A stretch of 44,758 nucleotides of DNA from Streptomyces zinciresistens K42 (GTDB taxonomy: Bacteria; Actinomycetota; Actinomycetes; Streptomycetales; Streptomycetaceae), in NCBI RefSeq assembly GCF_000225525.1, contig NZ_AGBF01000041.1, positions 1 to 44,758 of the forward strand. Direction: 5' to 3'. A model generated the notes under the pieces. It saw nothing but the letters and a program-made list of their open reading frames with translations, had not been told where the DNA came from and made no database searches. The translations under genes and the position numbers were made by a program. Below are positions 1-8,672 of the stretch, piece by piece. Position 1 is the first letter of the stretch, and each line of letters begins with the position of its first letter.

Positions 1-112
1 GGGGCGCCGCGCCGCGGGCAGCGCTGCCCGCCGGGGCCGGTCCACCCTCCGGAGAACGGACCCGCGGGTAGCCGTAGTTTCCTACGATCCGTGATCCTGG
101 CCGAACAGACCG

Positions 113-141
113 TGGTCACCCCGCTCGCCGCGCCCTACGTT
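113..141 (+). promoter_or_regulatory. candidate promoter of the XRE gene
   Basis: TGGTCA at 113-118 and TACGTT at 136-141 are 17 bp apart and resemble a housekeeping -35/-10 pair. The -10 element ends 7 nt before the GTG, implying a leaderless transcript. The -35 match is only 4 of 6. Confidence 0.35.
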
Positions 142-148
142 GTGGGCC

Positions 149-886
149 GTGCGCCGACCCCCAGCCCAGCCGAACCAGCCCCCCGACCGCCCCAGCCGCC
201 GCGACCCGCCGACTCCCCCGTTCAACGCCCCCGCGGCCCGCCGTCTGCGCGCCGCCCTCGACATGGGGCCCGAGCACGTCGCCCACGGCCTGCGGGTCTC
301 CTACGGGCTGCCGTACGTCACCGGGGACCTGGTCATCGCGTGGGAGCGCGAACTCACCGCCCCCGACAGCGGCGAACTCACCGCTCTCGCCGGTGTGCTG
401 TGGTGCTCCCCGGGTGAACTGCTGGGCAGACCAAGGACGTTGCGCGAGCACCGGATCTCCCGCGGCCTCGCGCCGGAGGACGTGGCACGCGCCGTCGGGC
501 ACGACACCCGCGCCTATCTGCGCATGGAGGAGCACGACGACTGGCAGGGCACCGAGCGCCAGTCGGCCGCGCTGGCGCACACGCTCGGCCTCACGCTGCC
601 CGACTTCATCACCGTCACCGGCCGGGAGGGCAGGCTCGCCGACCTGCTGCACAGCGCGGTCACGACGCGCTGGCAGGCGTATGTGCGCCCGGTCGGCAGG
701 ATGGTGCCGCTGGACCGGCGCGTCCTGGAGGACGCCCTCCAGGGGCTGCACCAGAGCTACCAGGGGCAGATGGCGGCGACGCTCAGCTGGGGCGGCGGCA
801 GCGGGGACTCCAGCGCCGCCGGCCGGGAGTTCCTGGACCGGATCGTGGAGCGCTTCTGGACGGCCGTCCGGAGCGACGGTCCCTGA
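149..886 (+). CDS. XRE-like helix-turn-helix regulator
   Basis: About 245 aa. The middle reads as two successive HTH-like modules: one around VAHGLRVSYGL followed by a strand with VIAWERE, and a second around ISRGLAPEDVARAVGHDTRAYLRMEE, both in the style of Cro/C1 proteins with a bound-operator helix. The C-terminal 90 residues look helical and have no motif I recognise. I prefer the GTG at 149: a TACGTT hexamer at 136-141 lies 7 nt upstream and there is no ribosome-binding site, as expected of a leaderless message. A TTG at 140 and an ATG at 263 are in-frame alternatives. It is probably a DNA-binding regulator; its target is unknown. It is convergent with pfkA. Confidence 0.7.
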   Translation: MRRPPAQPNQPPDRPSRRDPPTPPFNAPAARRLRAALDMGPEHVAHGLRVSYGLPYVTGDLVIAWERELTAPDSGELTALAGVLWCSPGELLGRPRTLREHRISRGLAPEDVARAVGHDTRAYLRMEEHDDWQGTERQSAALAHTLGLTLPDFITVTGREGRLADLLHSAVTTRWQAYVRPVGRMVPLDRRVLEDALQGLHQSYQGQMAATLSWGGGSGDSSAAGREFLDRIVERFWTAVRSDGP

Positions 887-898
887 GCCCCGCCGCAT

Positions 899-1030
899 CA
901 CGCACCGCGCCCCACCGCACCACGCCCCGCCGCACCACGCCCCGCCGCACCGCGGAGGGCCGCACCACGCACCGCGCCCCACCGCACCACGCCCCGCCGC
1001 ACCACGCCCCGCCGCACCGCGGAGGGCCGC
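899..1030. repeat. perfect 65-nt direct repeat, period 67
   Basis: Positions 899-963 and 966-1030 are identical base for base, separated by 2 nt. Each copy contains two smaller direct repeats of the type CCGCACCACGCCCC. The second copy ends exactly at the base before the pfkA stop codon on the minus strand, so the array fills the gap between the two convergent genes. One strand is strongly C-rich. It is non-coding on either strand as far as I can tell. Confidence 0.9.
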
Positions 1031-2056
1031 CTAGAAGACCGACTCGGCCTCGTCCATGCGGTCCTTGGGCACCGTCTTCAGCTCGGTGACCGCCTCGGCC
1101 AGCGGCACCATGACGATGTCCGTGCCGCGCAGCGCCGTCATCCGCCCGAACTCGCCCCGGTGGGCGGCCTCCACGGCGTGCCAGCCGAAGCGGGTGGCGA
1201 GGACGCGGTCGTACGCCGTCGGTGTGCCGCCGCGCTGGACGTGGCCGAGGATGACGGGCTTGGCCTCCTTGCCGAGGCGGCGCTCCAGCTCGAAGGCGAG
1301 GGCGGTGCCGATGCCCTGGAACCGCTCGTGGCCGTACTGGTCGATCTCGCCCTTGCCGTAGTCCATGCTGCCCTCGGCGGGGTGGGCGCCCTCGGCGACG
1401 CAGATCACCGCGAACTTCTTGCCGCGCGAGAAGCGCTCCTCGACCATCTTCACCAGGTCGCCGGGGTCGAAGGGGCGCTCGGGCAGGCAGATGCCGTGGG
1501 CGCCCGCGGCCATGCCGGACTCCAGGGCGATCCAGCCCGCGTGGCGGCCCATGACCTCGACGACCATCACCCGCTGGTGCGACTCCGCCGTCGTCTTCAG
1601 CCGGTCCATGGCCTCGGTGGCGACGCCCACGGCCGTGTCGAAGCCGAAGGTGCGGTCCGTGGAGGAGATGTCGTTGTCGATCGTCTTCGGTACGCCCACC
1701 ACCGGCAGGCCCGCGTCGGACAGCATGCGCGCGGCCGTCAGCGTGCCCTCGCCGCCGATCGGGATGAGCGCGTCGATGCCGAAGTCGCGTGCGATGTCGG
1801 GTGCGTTCTCACAGGCTTCGCGCAGCCGGTTGCGCTCCAGCCGGGACGAGCCGAGGATCGTGCCGCCGCGGGCCAGGATGCCGCTCACGGCCTCCAGGTC
1901 GAGGTGGCGGTAGTGGCCGTCGAGCAGGCCCGCGAAGCCGTCCTCGAAGCCGATCACCTCGTCGCCGTACTGGGCGACGGCCCGGTGCACGACCGACCGG
2001 ATCACGGCGTTCAGTCCGGGGCAGTCGCCGCCTGCGGTGAGCACTCCGATGCGCAT
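1031..2056 (-). CDS. pfkA: ATP-dependent 6-phosphofructokinase
   Basis: 341 aa, cytosolic; phosphorylates fructose 6-phosphate to fructose 1,6-bisphosphate. The N-terminus carries the nucleotide loop GGDCPGLN (residues 9-16). Further motifs are the GGEGT loop, PKTIDND and GRHAGW, the last two forming the sugar-phosphate site. Gly at the position that is Asp in pyrophosphate-dependent enzymes (GGEGT) argues for ATP as donor. Lys in PKTIDND is the actinobacterial group III variant, a combination known from the ATP-using Streptomyces enzymes. ATG at 2056 has GGGAG about 11 nt upstream. It is divergent from pta across 283 nt and lies in a glycolysis/acetate neighbourhood with ackA and pyk. Confidence 0.95.
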   Translation of the reverse strand: MRIGVLTAGGDCPGLNAVIRSVVHRAVAQYGDEVIGFEDGFAGLLDGHYRHLDLEAVSGILARGGTILGSSRLERNRLREACENAPDIARDFGIDALIPIGGEGTLTAARMLSDAGLPVVGVPKTIDNDISSTDRTFGFDTAVGVATEAMDRLKTTAESHQRVMVVEVMGRHAGWIALESGMAAGAHGICLPERPFDPGDLVKMVEERFSRGKKFAVICVAEGAHPAEGSMDYGKGEIDQYGHERFQGIGTALAFELERRLGKEAKPVILGHVQRGGTPTAYDRVLATRFGWHAVEAAHRGEFGRMTALRGTDIVMVPLAEAVTELKTVPKDRMDEAESVF

Positions 2057-2339
2057 CGTGCTGTGTCTCCCTGCTCGCTGTCGTGACCGGTGAGCCGGTC
2101 CGATTGTTTCATGCCTCCGAGGACGGCGTCCCTTCCGTTCGGTTCACCCCTTCTTCCCCCTTTTTCTCCCGATACGTTTCTCCCGATACGCCGACCCGCG
2201 GGCCTTTCCGCCCCCTTCCCGGTACGGCCGGGACCCCGGTACTGACGGGCGCCTTATCCATCGGCAGAGGTACTGTCAAGAGGGTTCTGCTCACCTCGGT
2301 GGGCGATTTTTGTGCAGGTGGACGAAACGGAGAGCACGC

Positions 2340-4442
2340 GTGACGCGCAGCGTGTACGTGACCGGTATCGACCGCGGCGACGGACGCCAGGTGGTCGAAC
2401 TGGGAGTGATGGAGCTCCTGACCCGGCAGGTCGACAGGGTGGGGGTGTTCCGGCCGCTGGTGCACCACTCGCCCGACCGCCTGTTCGAGCTGCTGCGCGC
2501 CCGCTACCGGCTCTCGCAGGACCCGGCGACGGTCTACGGCATGGACTACCACGAGGCGTCCACGCTCCAGGCCGAGCGCGGCACCGACGAGCTGGTCTCC
2601 ACCCTCGTCGAGCGGTTCCACCTCGTCACCCGGGACTACGACGTCGTCCTCGTCCTCGGCACCGACTTCGCCGACACCCAGCTCCCGGACGAACTCGCTC
2701 TCAACGCCCGCCTGGCCAACGAGTTCGGCGCCTCCGTGATACCCGTCGTCGGCGGCCGCCGGCAGACCGCCGAGTCCGTGCTCGCCGAGACGCGCAACGC
2801 CTACCGGGCGTACGAGAACCTGGGCTGCGACGTGCTCGCCATGGTCACCAACCGGGTCGGCCCCGAGGACCGGGACGCGATCGCCGGCTCCCTCGCGGCG
2901 CGGCTTCCGGTGCCCTGCTACGTCGTCCCGGACGAGCCCGCCCTCGCCGCGCCGACCGTCTGGCAGATCGCGCAGTCCCTGGACGCCACCGTCCTGCTCG
3001 GCGACGACTCCGGGCTCGCGCGCGACGCCCTCGACTTCGTGTTCGGCGGCGCGATGCTGCCCAACCTGCTGACCGCGCTGACCCCGGGCTGCCTGGTGGT
3101 GACCCCGGGCGACCGCGCCGACCTGGTGATCGGCTCGCTGGCCGCGCACAGCTCGGGCACCCCGCCGATCGCGGGACTGCTGCTCACCCTGGACGAGCGG
3201 CCCGGCGAGGCGATCATGACCCTGGCGGACCGGCTCGCCCCGGGCACCCCGGTGCTGTCGGTGCCGGGCTACAGCTTCCCCACCGCCGAGCAACTGTTCT
3301 CCCTGGAGGGCAAGTTGAACGCGACGACCCCGCGCAAGGCGGAGACCGCGCTCGGTCTGTTCGAGCGGTACGTCGACACCGGCGACCTGCTCACGCGGGT
3401 CTCGGCGCCGAGCACGGACCGGGTCACGCCGATGATGTTCGAGCACAAGCTGCTGGAGCGGGCCCGCTCGCGCATGCGCCGCATCGTGCTGCCCGAGGGC
3501 ACCGAGCCGCGGGTGCTGCACGCCGCGGAGGTGCTGCTGCGCCGCGGGGTGTGCGACCTGACCCTGCTCGGACCGGTCGACCAGATCCGCAAGCGGGCCG
3601 CCGACCTCGGCATCGACCTGGGCGGCGCGCAGCTGACCGACCCGGCCACCAGCGAGCTGCGCGACGCCTTCGCGGAGAAGTACGCCCAGCTGCGCGCCCA
3701 CAAGGGCGTCACGGTGGAGCTGGCGTACGACGTGGTCTCCGACGTGAACTACTTCGGGACGCTGATGGTGCAGGAGGGGCTGGCCGACGGCATGGTCTCG
3801 GGGTCCGTGCACTCCACCGCCGCCACCATCCGGCCCGCTTTCGAGATCATCAAGACCCGGCCGGACGCCGGGATCGTCTCCTCGGTGTTCTTCATGTGCC
3901 TCGCCGACCGCGTCCTCGTCTACGGCGACTGCGCCGTCAACCCGGACCCGGACGCCGAGCAGCTGGCCGACATCGCCATCCAGTCGGCCGCGACCGCCGA
4001 GCAGTTCGGCGTCGAGCCGCGGATCGCGATGCTGTCGTACTCGACGGGCACCTCGGGCTCGGGCGCCGACGTCGACAAGGTGCGCGAGGCGACCGGGCTG
4101 GTGCGCGCGCGGCGGCCCGATCTGAAGATCGAGGGCCCCATCCAGTACGACGCCGCCGTCGAGCCGACCGTCGCCGCGACCAAGCTGCCAGGGTCCGAGG
4201 TGGCCGGGCAGGCGACGGTGCTGGTCTTCCCGGACCTCAACACCGGCAACAACACCTACAAGGCCGTGCAGCGCTCCGCCGGCGCGATCGCCGTCGGCCC
4301 GGTGCTCCAGGGCCTGCGCAAGCCGGTCAACGACCTCTCCCGGGGCGCCCTCGTCTCGGACATCGTCAACACCGTCGCCATCACGGCGATCCAGTCGCAG
4401 TCCACCGTCTCCCCCGCCGACCGGAAGGCCACCGCCCCGTGA
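2340..4442 (+). CDS. pta: phosphate acetyltransferase, long form
   Basis: 700 aa from GTG 2340; converts acetyl-CoA and phosphate to acetyl phosphate and CoA. The order is an N-terminal P-loop-like domain (about 1-220), a DRTGG-type middle domain, and the C-terminal PTA_PTB catalytic domain (about 370-695) with KLLERARSRMRRIVLPEGTEPR at its start and MVSGSVHSTAATIRPAF. In the N-terminal domain the usual Gly-Lys-Ser of the P-loop is absent (VTGIDRGDGRQ), so nucleotide binding there is doubtful. The GTG is preceded by GGAG; an in-frame start further upstream would add ten unconserved residues. The stop overlaps the ackA start by four bases (GTGA), so the two are translationally coupled. Confidence 0.95.
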   Translation: MTRSVYVTGIDRGDGRQVVELGVMELLTRQVDRVGVFRPLVHHSPDRLFELLRARYRLSQDPATVYGMDYHEASTLQAERGTDELVSTLVERFHLVTRDYDVVLVLGTDFADTQLPDELALNARLANEFGASVIPVVGGRRQTAESVLAETRNAYRAYENLGCDVLAMVTNRVGPEDRDAIAGSLAARLPVPCYVVPDEPALAAPTVWQIAQSLDATVLLGDDSGLARDALDFVFGGAMLPNLLTALTPGCLVVTPGDRADLVIGSLAAHSSGTPPIAGLLLTLDERPGEAIMTLADRLAPGTPVLSVPGYSFPTAEQLFSLEGKLNATTPRKAETALGLFERYVDTGDLLTRVSAPSTDRVTPMMFEHKLLERARSRMRRIVLPEGTEPRVLHAAEVLLRRGVCDLTLLGPVDQIRKRAADLGIDLGGAQLTDPATSELRDAFAEKYAQLRAHKGVTVELAYDVVSDVNYFGTLMVQEGLADGMVSGSVHSTAATIRPAFEIIKTRPDAGIVSSVFFMCLADRVLVYGDCAVNPDPDAEQLADIAIQSAATAEQFGVEPRIAMLSYSTGTSGSGADVDKVREATGLVRARRPDLKIEGPIQYDAAVEPTVAATKLPGSEVAGQATVLVFPDLNTGNNTYKAVQRSAGAIAVGPVLQGLRKPVNDLSRGALVSDIVNTVAITAIQSQSTVSPADRKATAP

Positions 4443-5653
4443 CCGCCACCCGCGTCCTCGTCCTCAACTCCGGCTCCTCGTCGCTGAAGTACCAGCTGCT
4501 CGACATGCGCGACGGCGGCCGGCTGGCCGTGGGCCTCGTCGAGCGGATCGGCGAGCGGACCTCACGGCTGCGGCACACCCCGTCGGCCGGCGGCGGGGAG
4601 AGCCGGGAGCGGACCGGCGCGATCGCGGACCACGACGCCGCGCTGAAGGCCGTGGCGGAGGAACTCGCCCGCGACGGCCTCGGCCTCGACTCGCCCGAAC
4701 TGGCCGCGATCGGGCACCGGGTGGTGCACGGCGGCCGGCGCTTCACCGAGCCGACCGTCGTCGACGACGCCGTGCTCGCCGAGATCGAGCGGCTCATCCC
4801 GGTGGCCCCGCTGCACAACCCGGCCAACCTGACCGGCATCCGCACCGCCCGCGCCCTGCGCCCGGACCTGCCGCAGGTCGCCGTCTTCGACACCGCGTTC
4901 CACACGACGATGCCGGAGTCCGCCGCCCGCTACGCCATCGACGTCGAGACCGCCGACCGCCACCGCATCCGGCGCTACGGCTTCCACGGCACCTCGCACG
5001 CCTTCGTCTCCCGCGCCACCGCCGCCCTGCTCGGCAGGGCCCCCGAGGACGTCAACGTCATCGTGCTGCACCTGGGCAACGGCGCCTCCGCGTCCGCGGT
5101 GCGGGGCGGGACCTGCGTCGACACCTCGATGGGGCTCACGCCTTTGGAGGGGCTCGTGATGGGTACGCGATCCGGGGACGTCGATCCCGCGGTCATCTTC
5201 CATTTGGCACGCGTTGGCGACATGTCCATCGGGGAAATCGACACTCTTCTCAACAAGAAGAGCGGATTGACCGGCCTGTGCGGCGACAACGACATGCGGG
5301 AGATCCGCCGCCGGATCGACGAGGGCGACGAGCGGGCGCGATTGGCCTTCGACATCTACATTCACCGGCTGAAGAAGTACATCGGCGCGTATTGCGCCGT
5401 GCTCGGCCGGGTGGACGCGGTCGCGTTCACGGCCGGTGTCGGCGAGAACGCGGCGCCGGTGCGGGAGGCCGCCGTGGCGGGCCTGGACCAGCTCGGTCTC
5501 GCGGTGGACCCGGAGCTGAACGCCGCGCGCGCCGACGGGCCGCGGATCGTCTCGCCCGCGGGCGCGCGGGTGGCGGTGGCCGTCGTGCCCACGGACGAGG
5601 AACTGGAGATCGCGACACAGACCTACGCACTGGTCGGGAAGGCGAACAGCTGA
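4439..5653 (+). CDS. ackA: acetate kinase
   Basis: 404 aa, normal length. Converts acetyl phosphate and ADP to acetate and ATP, completing the Pta-AckA pathway. ASKHA-fold signatures are clear: VLVLNSGSSSLKYQL at the N-terminus, HRVVHGG, FDTAFHTTMP, RRYGFHGTSH (catalytic His/Arg region), HLGNGASASA with the following SMGLTPLEGLVMGTRSGDVD, and AFTAGVGENA near the C-terminus. The GTG start at 4439 overlaps the pta stop by four bases and gives the conserved N-terminus at once. It is the last gene of the two-gene operon; pyk follows after 99 nt with its own promoter-like element. Confidence 0.96.
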   Translation: MTATRVLVLNSGSSSLKYQLLDMRDGGRLAVGLVERIGERTSRLRHTPSAGGGESRERTGAIADHDAALKAVAEELARDGLGLDSPELAAIGHRVVHGGRRFTEPTVVDDAVLAEIERLIPVAPLHNPANLTGIRTARALRPDLPQVAVFDTAFHTTMPESAARYAIDVETADRHRIRRYGFHGTSHAFVSRATAALLGRAPEDVNVIVLHLGNGASASAVRGGTCVDTSMGLTPLEGLVMGTRSGDVDPAVIFHLARVGDMSIGEIDTLLNKKSGLTGLCGDNDMREIRRRIDEGDERARLAFDIYIHRLKKYIGAYCAVLGRVDAVAFTAGVGENAAPVREAAVAGLDQLGLAVDPELNAARADGPRIVSPAGARVAVAVVPTDEELEIATQTYALVGKANS

Positions 5654-5740
5654 GGCAGACGGCCCGGTGACACGGCTGAGCAAAGCGAAGCTCATTTGTA
5701 TCTTCCACCAGACGGAATATTCCGCGGCGAAACAAACCGA

Positions 5741-5746
5741 TAGGAT
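5741..5746 (+). promoter_or_regulatory. candidate -10 of a leaderless pyk transcript
   Basis: TAGGAT ends 6 nt before the pyk ATG and no Shine-Dalgarno precedes that ATG. The 99-nt gap after ackA is comparatively AT-rich, which fits an independent promoter. I see no good -35. Confidence 0.45.
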
Positions 5747-5752
5747 CGTCCC

Positions 5753-7183
5753 ATGCGCCGTTCGAAAATCGTTTGTACCCTCGGCCCCGCGGTCGACTCC
5801 CATGAACAGCTCGTCTCGCTGATCGAGGCCGGCATGAACGTGGCCCGCTTCAACTTCAGCCACGGCACCCACGAGGACCACCAGGGGCGCTACGAGCGCC
5901 TGCGGTCGGCCGCCCGGGAGACGGGCAGGGCCATCGGGGTGCTCGCCGACCTCCAGGGTCCGAAGATCCGCCTGGAGACCTTCGCGGAGGGCCCGGTCGA
6001 GCTGGAGCGCGGTGACGAGTTCGTCATCACGACCGAGGACGTCCCGGGCGACAAGACCGTCTGCGGGACGACGTACAAGGGCCTGCCCGGTGACGTCTCG
6101 CGCGGCGACCAGATCCTCATCAACGACGGCAACGTCGAGCTGAAGGTCCTGGACGTCGAGGGCCCCCGGGTGCGCACGATCGTCATCGAGGGCGGCGTCG
6201 TCTCCGACCACAAGGGCATCAACCTGCCCGGCGCGGCGGTGAACGTGCCCGCGCTGTCCGAGAAGGACGTCGAGGACCTGCGGTTCGCGCTGCGCATGGG
6301 CTGCGACCTGGTCGCGCTCTCCTTCGTCCGGGACGCCCACGACGTCCAGGACGTGCACAAGGTCATGGACGAGGTCGGCCGCCGCGTCCCGGTCATCGCC
6401 AAGGTGGAGAAGCCGCAGGCGGTGGCGAACATGGAGGACGTCGTGCTGGCGTTCGACGGCGTGATGGTCGCGCGCGGCGACCTGGCCGTCGAGTACCCGC
6501 TCGAGAAGGTCCCGATGGTGCAGAAGCGCCTCATCGAGCTGTGCCGCCGCAACGCCAAGCCGGTGATCGTGGCGACCCAGATGATGGAGTCGATGATCAC
6601 CAACTCGCGGCCGACCCGCGCCGAGGCGTCCGACGTCGCCAACGCGATCCTGGACGGCGCCGACGCGGTCATGCTGTCCGCCGAGTCCAGCGTGGGCGCG
6701 TACCCCGTCGAGACCGTGCGGACGATGTCGAAGATCGTCACCGCGGCCGAGCAGGAGCTGCTGAGCAAGGGCCTTCAGCCGCTCGTCCCCGGCAAGAAGC
6801 CGCGCACGCAGGGCGGTTCGGTGGCCCGCGCGGCCTGCGAGATCGCCGACTTCCTCGGCGGCAAGGGCCTGGTCGCCTTCACCCAGTCCGGCGACACCGC
6901 CCGCCGGCTGAGCCGCTACCGCGCGGCCCAGCAGATCATCGCGTTCACCACGGACGAGTCCACCCGCAACCAGATGACGCTGAGCTGGGGCGTGGAGCCG
7001 CACGTCGTGCCGTTCGTCAACAGCACCGACGAGATGGTCGACCTGGTCGACCAGGAGATCGTCAAGCTCAACCTGTTCGGCGAGGGCGACATCGTCGTGA
7101 TCACCGCGGGCTCGCCGCCCGGTGTCCCCGGGACGACCAACATGGTCCGGGTGCACCACCTGGGCGGCACGGGCCGCGACTGA
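5753..7183 (+). CDS. pyk: pyruvate kinase
   Basis: 476 aa, typical length. Transfers phosphate from phosphoenolpyruvate to ADP. Motifs in order: RRSKIVCTLGPAVDS at the N-terminus, GMNVARFNFSHG, a B domain around residues 70-165, IAKVEKPQAV with the catalytic Lys, MVARGDLAVEYPLEKV, and the signature VATQMMESMITNSRPTRAE followed by DAVMLSAESS. The C-terminal domain ends in the usual nucleotide-like fold (ITAGSPPGVPGTTNMVRVH). ATG 5753 gives the canonical N-terminus; translation is probably leaderless. It lies next to ackA-pta, so PEP to pyruvate and acetyl-CoA to acetate steps are clustered. Confidence 0.96.
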   Translation: MRRSKIVCTLGPAVDSHEQLVSLIEAGMNVARFNFSHGTHEDHQGRYERLRSAARETGRAIGVLADLQGPKIRLETFAEGPVELERGDEFVITTEDVPGDKTVCGTTYKGLPGDVSRGDQILINDGNVELKVLDVEGPRVRTIVIEGGVVSDHKGINLPGAAVNVPALSEKDVEDLRFALRMGCDLVALSFVRDAHDVQDVHKVMDEVGRRVPVIAKVEKPQAVANMEDVVLAFDGVMVARGDLAVEYPLEKVPMVQKRLIELCRRNAKPVIVATQMMESMITNSRPTRAEASDVANAILDGADAVMLSAESSVGAYPVETVRTMSKIVTAAEQELLSKGLQPLVPGKKPRTQGGSVARAACEIADFLGGKGLVAFTQSGDTARRLSRYRAAQQIIAFTTDESTRNQMTLSWGVEPHVVPFVNSTDEMVDLVDQEIVKLNLFGEGDIVVITAGSPPGVPGTTNMVRVHHLGGTGRD

Positions 7184-7203
7184 CACCCGGTCTGCGGTAC
7201 GGC

Positions 7204-7240
7204 ACCGAGGGCGCCCCCTGCGGCAGGGGGCGCCCTCGGT
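7204..7240. terminator. bidirectional stem-loop terminator
   Basis: A perfect 17-bp stem (7204-7220 with 7224-7240) closes a CGG loop, 20 nt after the pyk stop and 34 nt before the stop of the opposing minus-strand gene. It would terminate both transcripts. There is no strong U-tract, as is normal in Streptomyces. Confidence 0.85.
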
Positions 7241-7274
7241 CTGTGCGGCTCCCGGACGGGTCCGGTGGGATCGG

Positions 7275-8672
7275 TCAGTCGGTGATGAAGTTGCGCAGGC
7301 CGGGCACGAACAGCGTGCCGCCGAACTGGCCGGCCTGGACCACCTTGACCTTGGTGAAGTAGATCAGCGGGATGTTCAGCGGCGGCGGGTTCTCCGGGTC
7401 GAACGTCACGGGTATCAGCCCGAGCAGGTTCCCGGAGATGCTCTCGGTGTACATCACCGTCTTGCCGTTGCGGATCGTGGAGGTGGAACCCGGCGCCGCC
7501 TCCACGTGGTACGTCTTGCCGGACTGCTTGTCCTTGACCGTCTGCTTCAGGTCGCCGATGTCGGTGCCGTCGGAGATGACGTACTTCAGCACCTTCTTGG
7601 TGGCGCCGCCCGCCGTGCGCACCTTGACGACGCCCTGGTAGTCGGCGCCCTTCAGCAGCAGCGAACTGGCGTTCAGGAACCACGGGTCGTCGGGCAGCGG
7701 CACGGGGTTGTCGACGCCGCCCTCGGCGTCGGTGGCCTTCGGGCAGTTCCGCGGGTCGGCGGTGGAGCTCGCGGAGGGGCTCGGCGTGGCGGTGGCCTCG
7801 CCCGCCGCGTCCCGGGCCGCCTCGGTGGTGTCCTTCGCGGCCTCGGACGCCTTGCCGGTGGCGCCCCCGACGGTGTCCCCGACCTTCTCGGTGGCCTTGC
7901 CGGCGGTCTCCCCGACCGGGTCGGGCGCCTCGGAGGCGTCCTTGCCCGCGGAGCCGCCGGAGCCGGAGGAGCCGGAGGACCCGGACGGCGCCTGCGCGCT
8001 GTCGCTCGCGCCCGGCGACGGCGTCGCGGTCGCGCCCGCCTCGTCCTTCGCGCCGCCCGTGAAGATGCCGGAGATGGCGTCGCCTATGTTCTCCAGCAGG
8101 TTGCCGCCGCCCTCGGGCGGCGCGGGGGTCTGCGTGGCCGGGGCGCCGGTCTGCGCCCCGGCGGACTTGCTCGGGGACGGCGTCGGGGTGGGCCCGTCCG
8201 CGTCGTCGGAACCTGAATCCGACGAACCGGAGGAACCGGAAGAACCAGCGGAGCCAGAGGAGCCAGAGGAGCCAGAAGGAGGGGTTTCGCCCCCGGAGGC
8301 CGCACCGCCCGCGGAGCCGGGCGACGCCGAGGGGGTCGGCTTCGCCGTCTCCTCGCCGGCCGGTTCGGTGGTGCTCGGGGAGGGGGACGCCGAGGCGTCG
8401 TCCGCCAGCGCGGCCACGCAGTCCTTGTACTCGTCCACCGTGAGGCTCTTGGCCGTCGGCTTGCCGGCGTTCTCGCTGTCGGCCTGCGCGAGCGTGGGCG
8501 TGAAGCCCATGCCCATGAGGACCGCGGTCGGCATCGCCGCCAGGGCTATCGCCTTGCCCGCGGGCATGTGGAACCTGGTGAACAGCGGCTTCTTGGGCGC
8601 CGCGTGACGCGGCCCGGTTCTCGCACGGGACGTGTCCACCTCGGTCCCGTGGGTCACCTCGTCAGCCGGCAC
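7275..8672 (-). CDS. membrane-anchored or secreted protein with Ser/Gly/Pro linker
   Basis: 465 aa from GTG 8672, which has GGGAGG five bases upstream and overlaps the preceding DUF6114-like gene by 11 bases; a GTG at 8657 is possible. A basic stretch (KKPLFTRFHMPAGK) precedes a hydrophobic segment around residues 42-63 ending near LAQADSE, so it looks like a signal peptide or anchor. Residues about 95-330 are low complexity, rich in Ser, Gly, Thr, Pro and acidic residues, with runs such as SSGSSGSAGSSG. The last 125 residues (from SLLLKGADYQGVVKVRT) form an ordered, beta-rich module of no family known to me. It is the third gene of the DUF6230-DUF6114 operon and probably works with those proteins at the cell surface. 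Function unknown. Confidence 0.8.
   Translation of the reverse strand: MPADEVTHGTEVDTSRARTGPRHAAPKKPLFTRFHMPAGKAIALAAMPTAVLMGMGFTPTLAQADSENAGKPTAKSLTVDEYKDCVAALADDASASPSPSTTEPAGEETAKPTPSASPGSAGGAASGGETPPSGSSGSSGSAGSSGSSGSSDSGSDDADGPTPTPSPSKSAGAQTGAPATQTPAPPEGGGNLLENIGDAISGIFTGGAKDEAGATATPSPGASDSAQAPSGSSGSSGSGGSAGKDASEAPDPVGETAGKATEKVGDTVGGATGKASEAAKDTTEAARDAAGEATATPSPSASSTADPRNCPKATDAEGGVDNPVPLPDDPWFLNASSLLLKGADYQGVVKVRTAGGATKKVLKYVISDGTDIGDLKQTVKDKQSGKTYHVEAAPGSTSTIRNGKTVMYTESISGNLLGLIPVTFDPENPPPLNIPLIYFTKVKVVQAGQFGGTLFVPGLRNFITD
8224..8278. repeat. Ser/Gly-coding minisatellite
   Basis: Inside the linker of the preceding gene, about six 9-nt units alternate on the pattern GAGCCAGAG/GAACCGGAG on the plus strand, encoding SGS-type repeats on the minus strand. 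Units use TCT and TCC Ser codons, TCT being rare in these genomes, so the tract has probably expanded recently by slippage. A shorter related run occurs near 7950-7985. Confidence 0.75.

Noticed and set aside
4562..7186. Long antisense frame across ackA and pyk
   Set aside because: Both sense genes are unmistakable; the antisense product is a GC-bias shadow.
7708..8607. Plus-strand frame with Glu-Pro repeats
   Set aside because: It is the complement of the Ser/Gly linker; no ribosome-binding site and the minus-strand gene explains the sequence.
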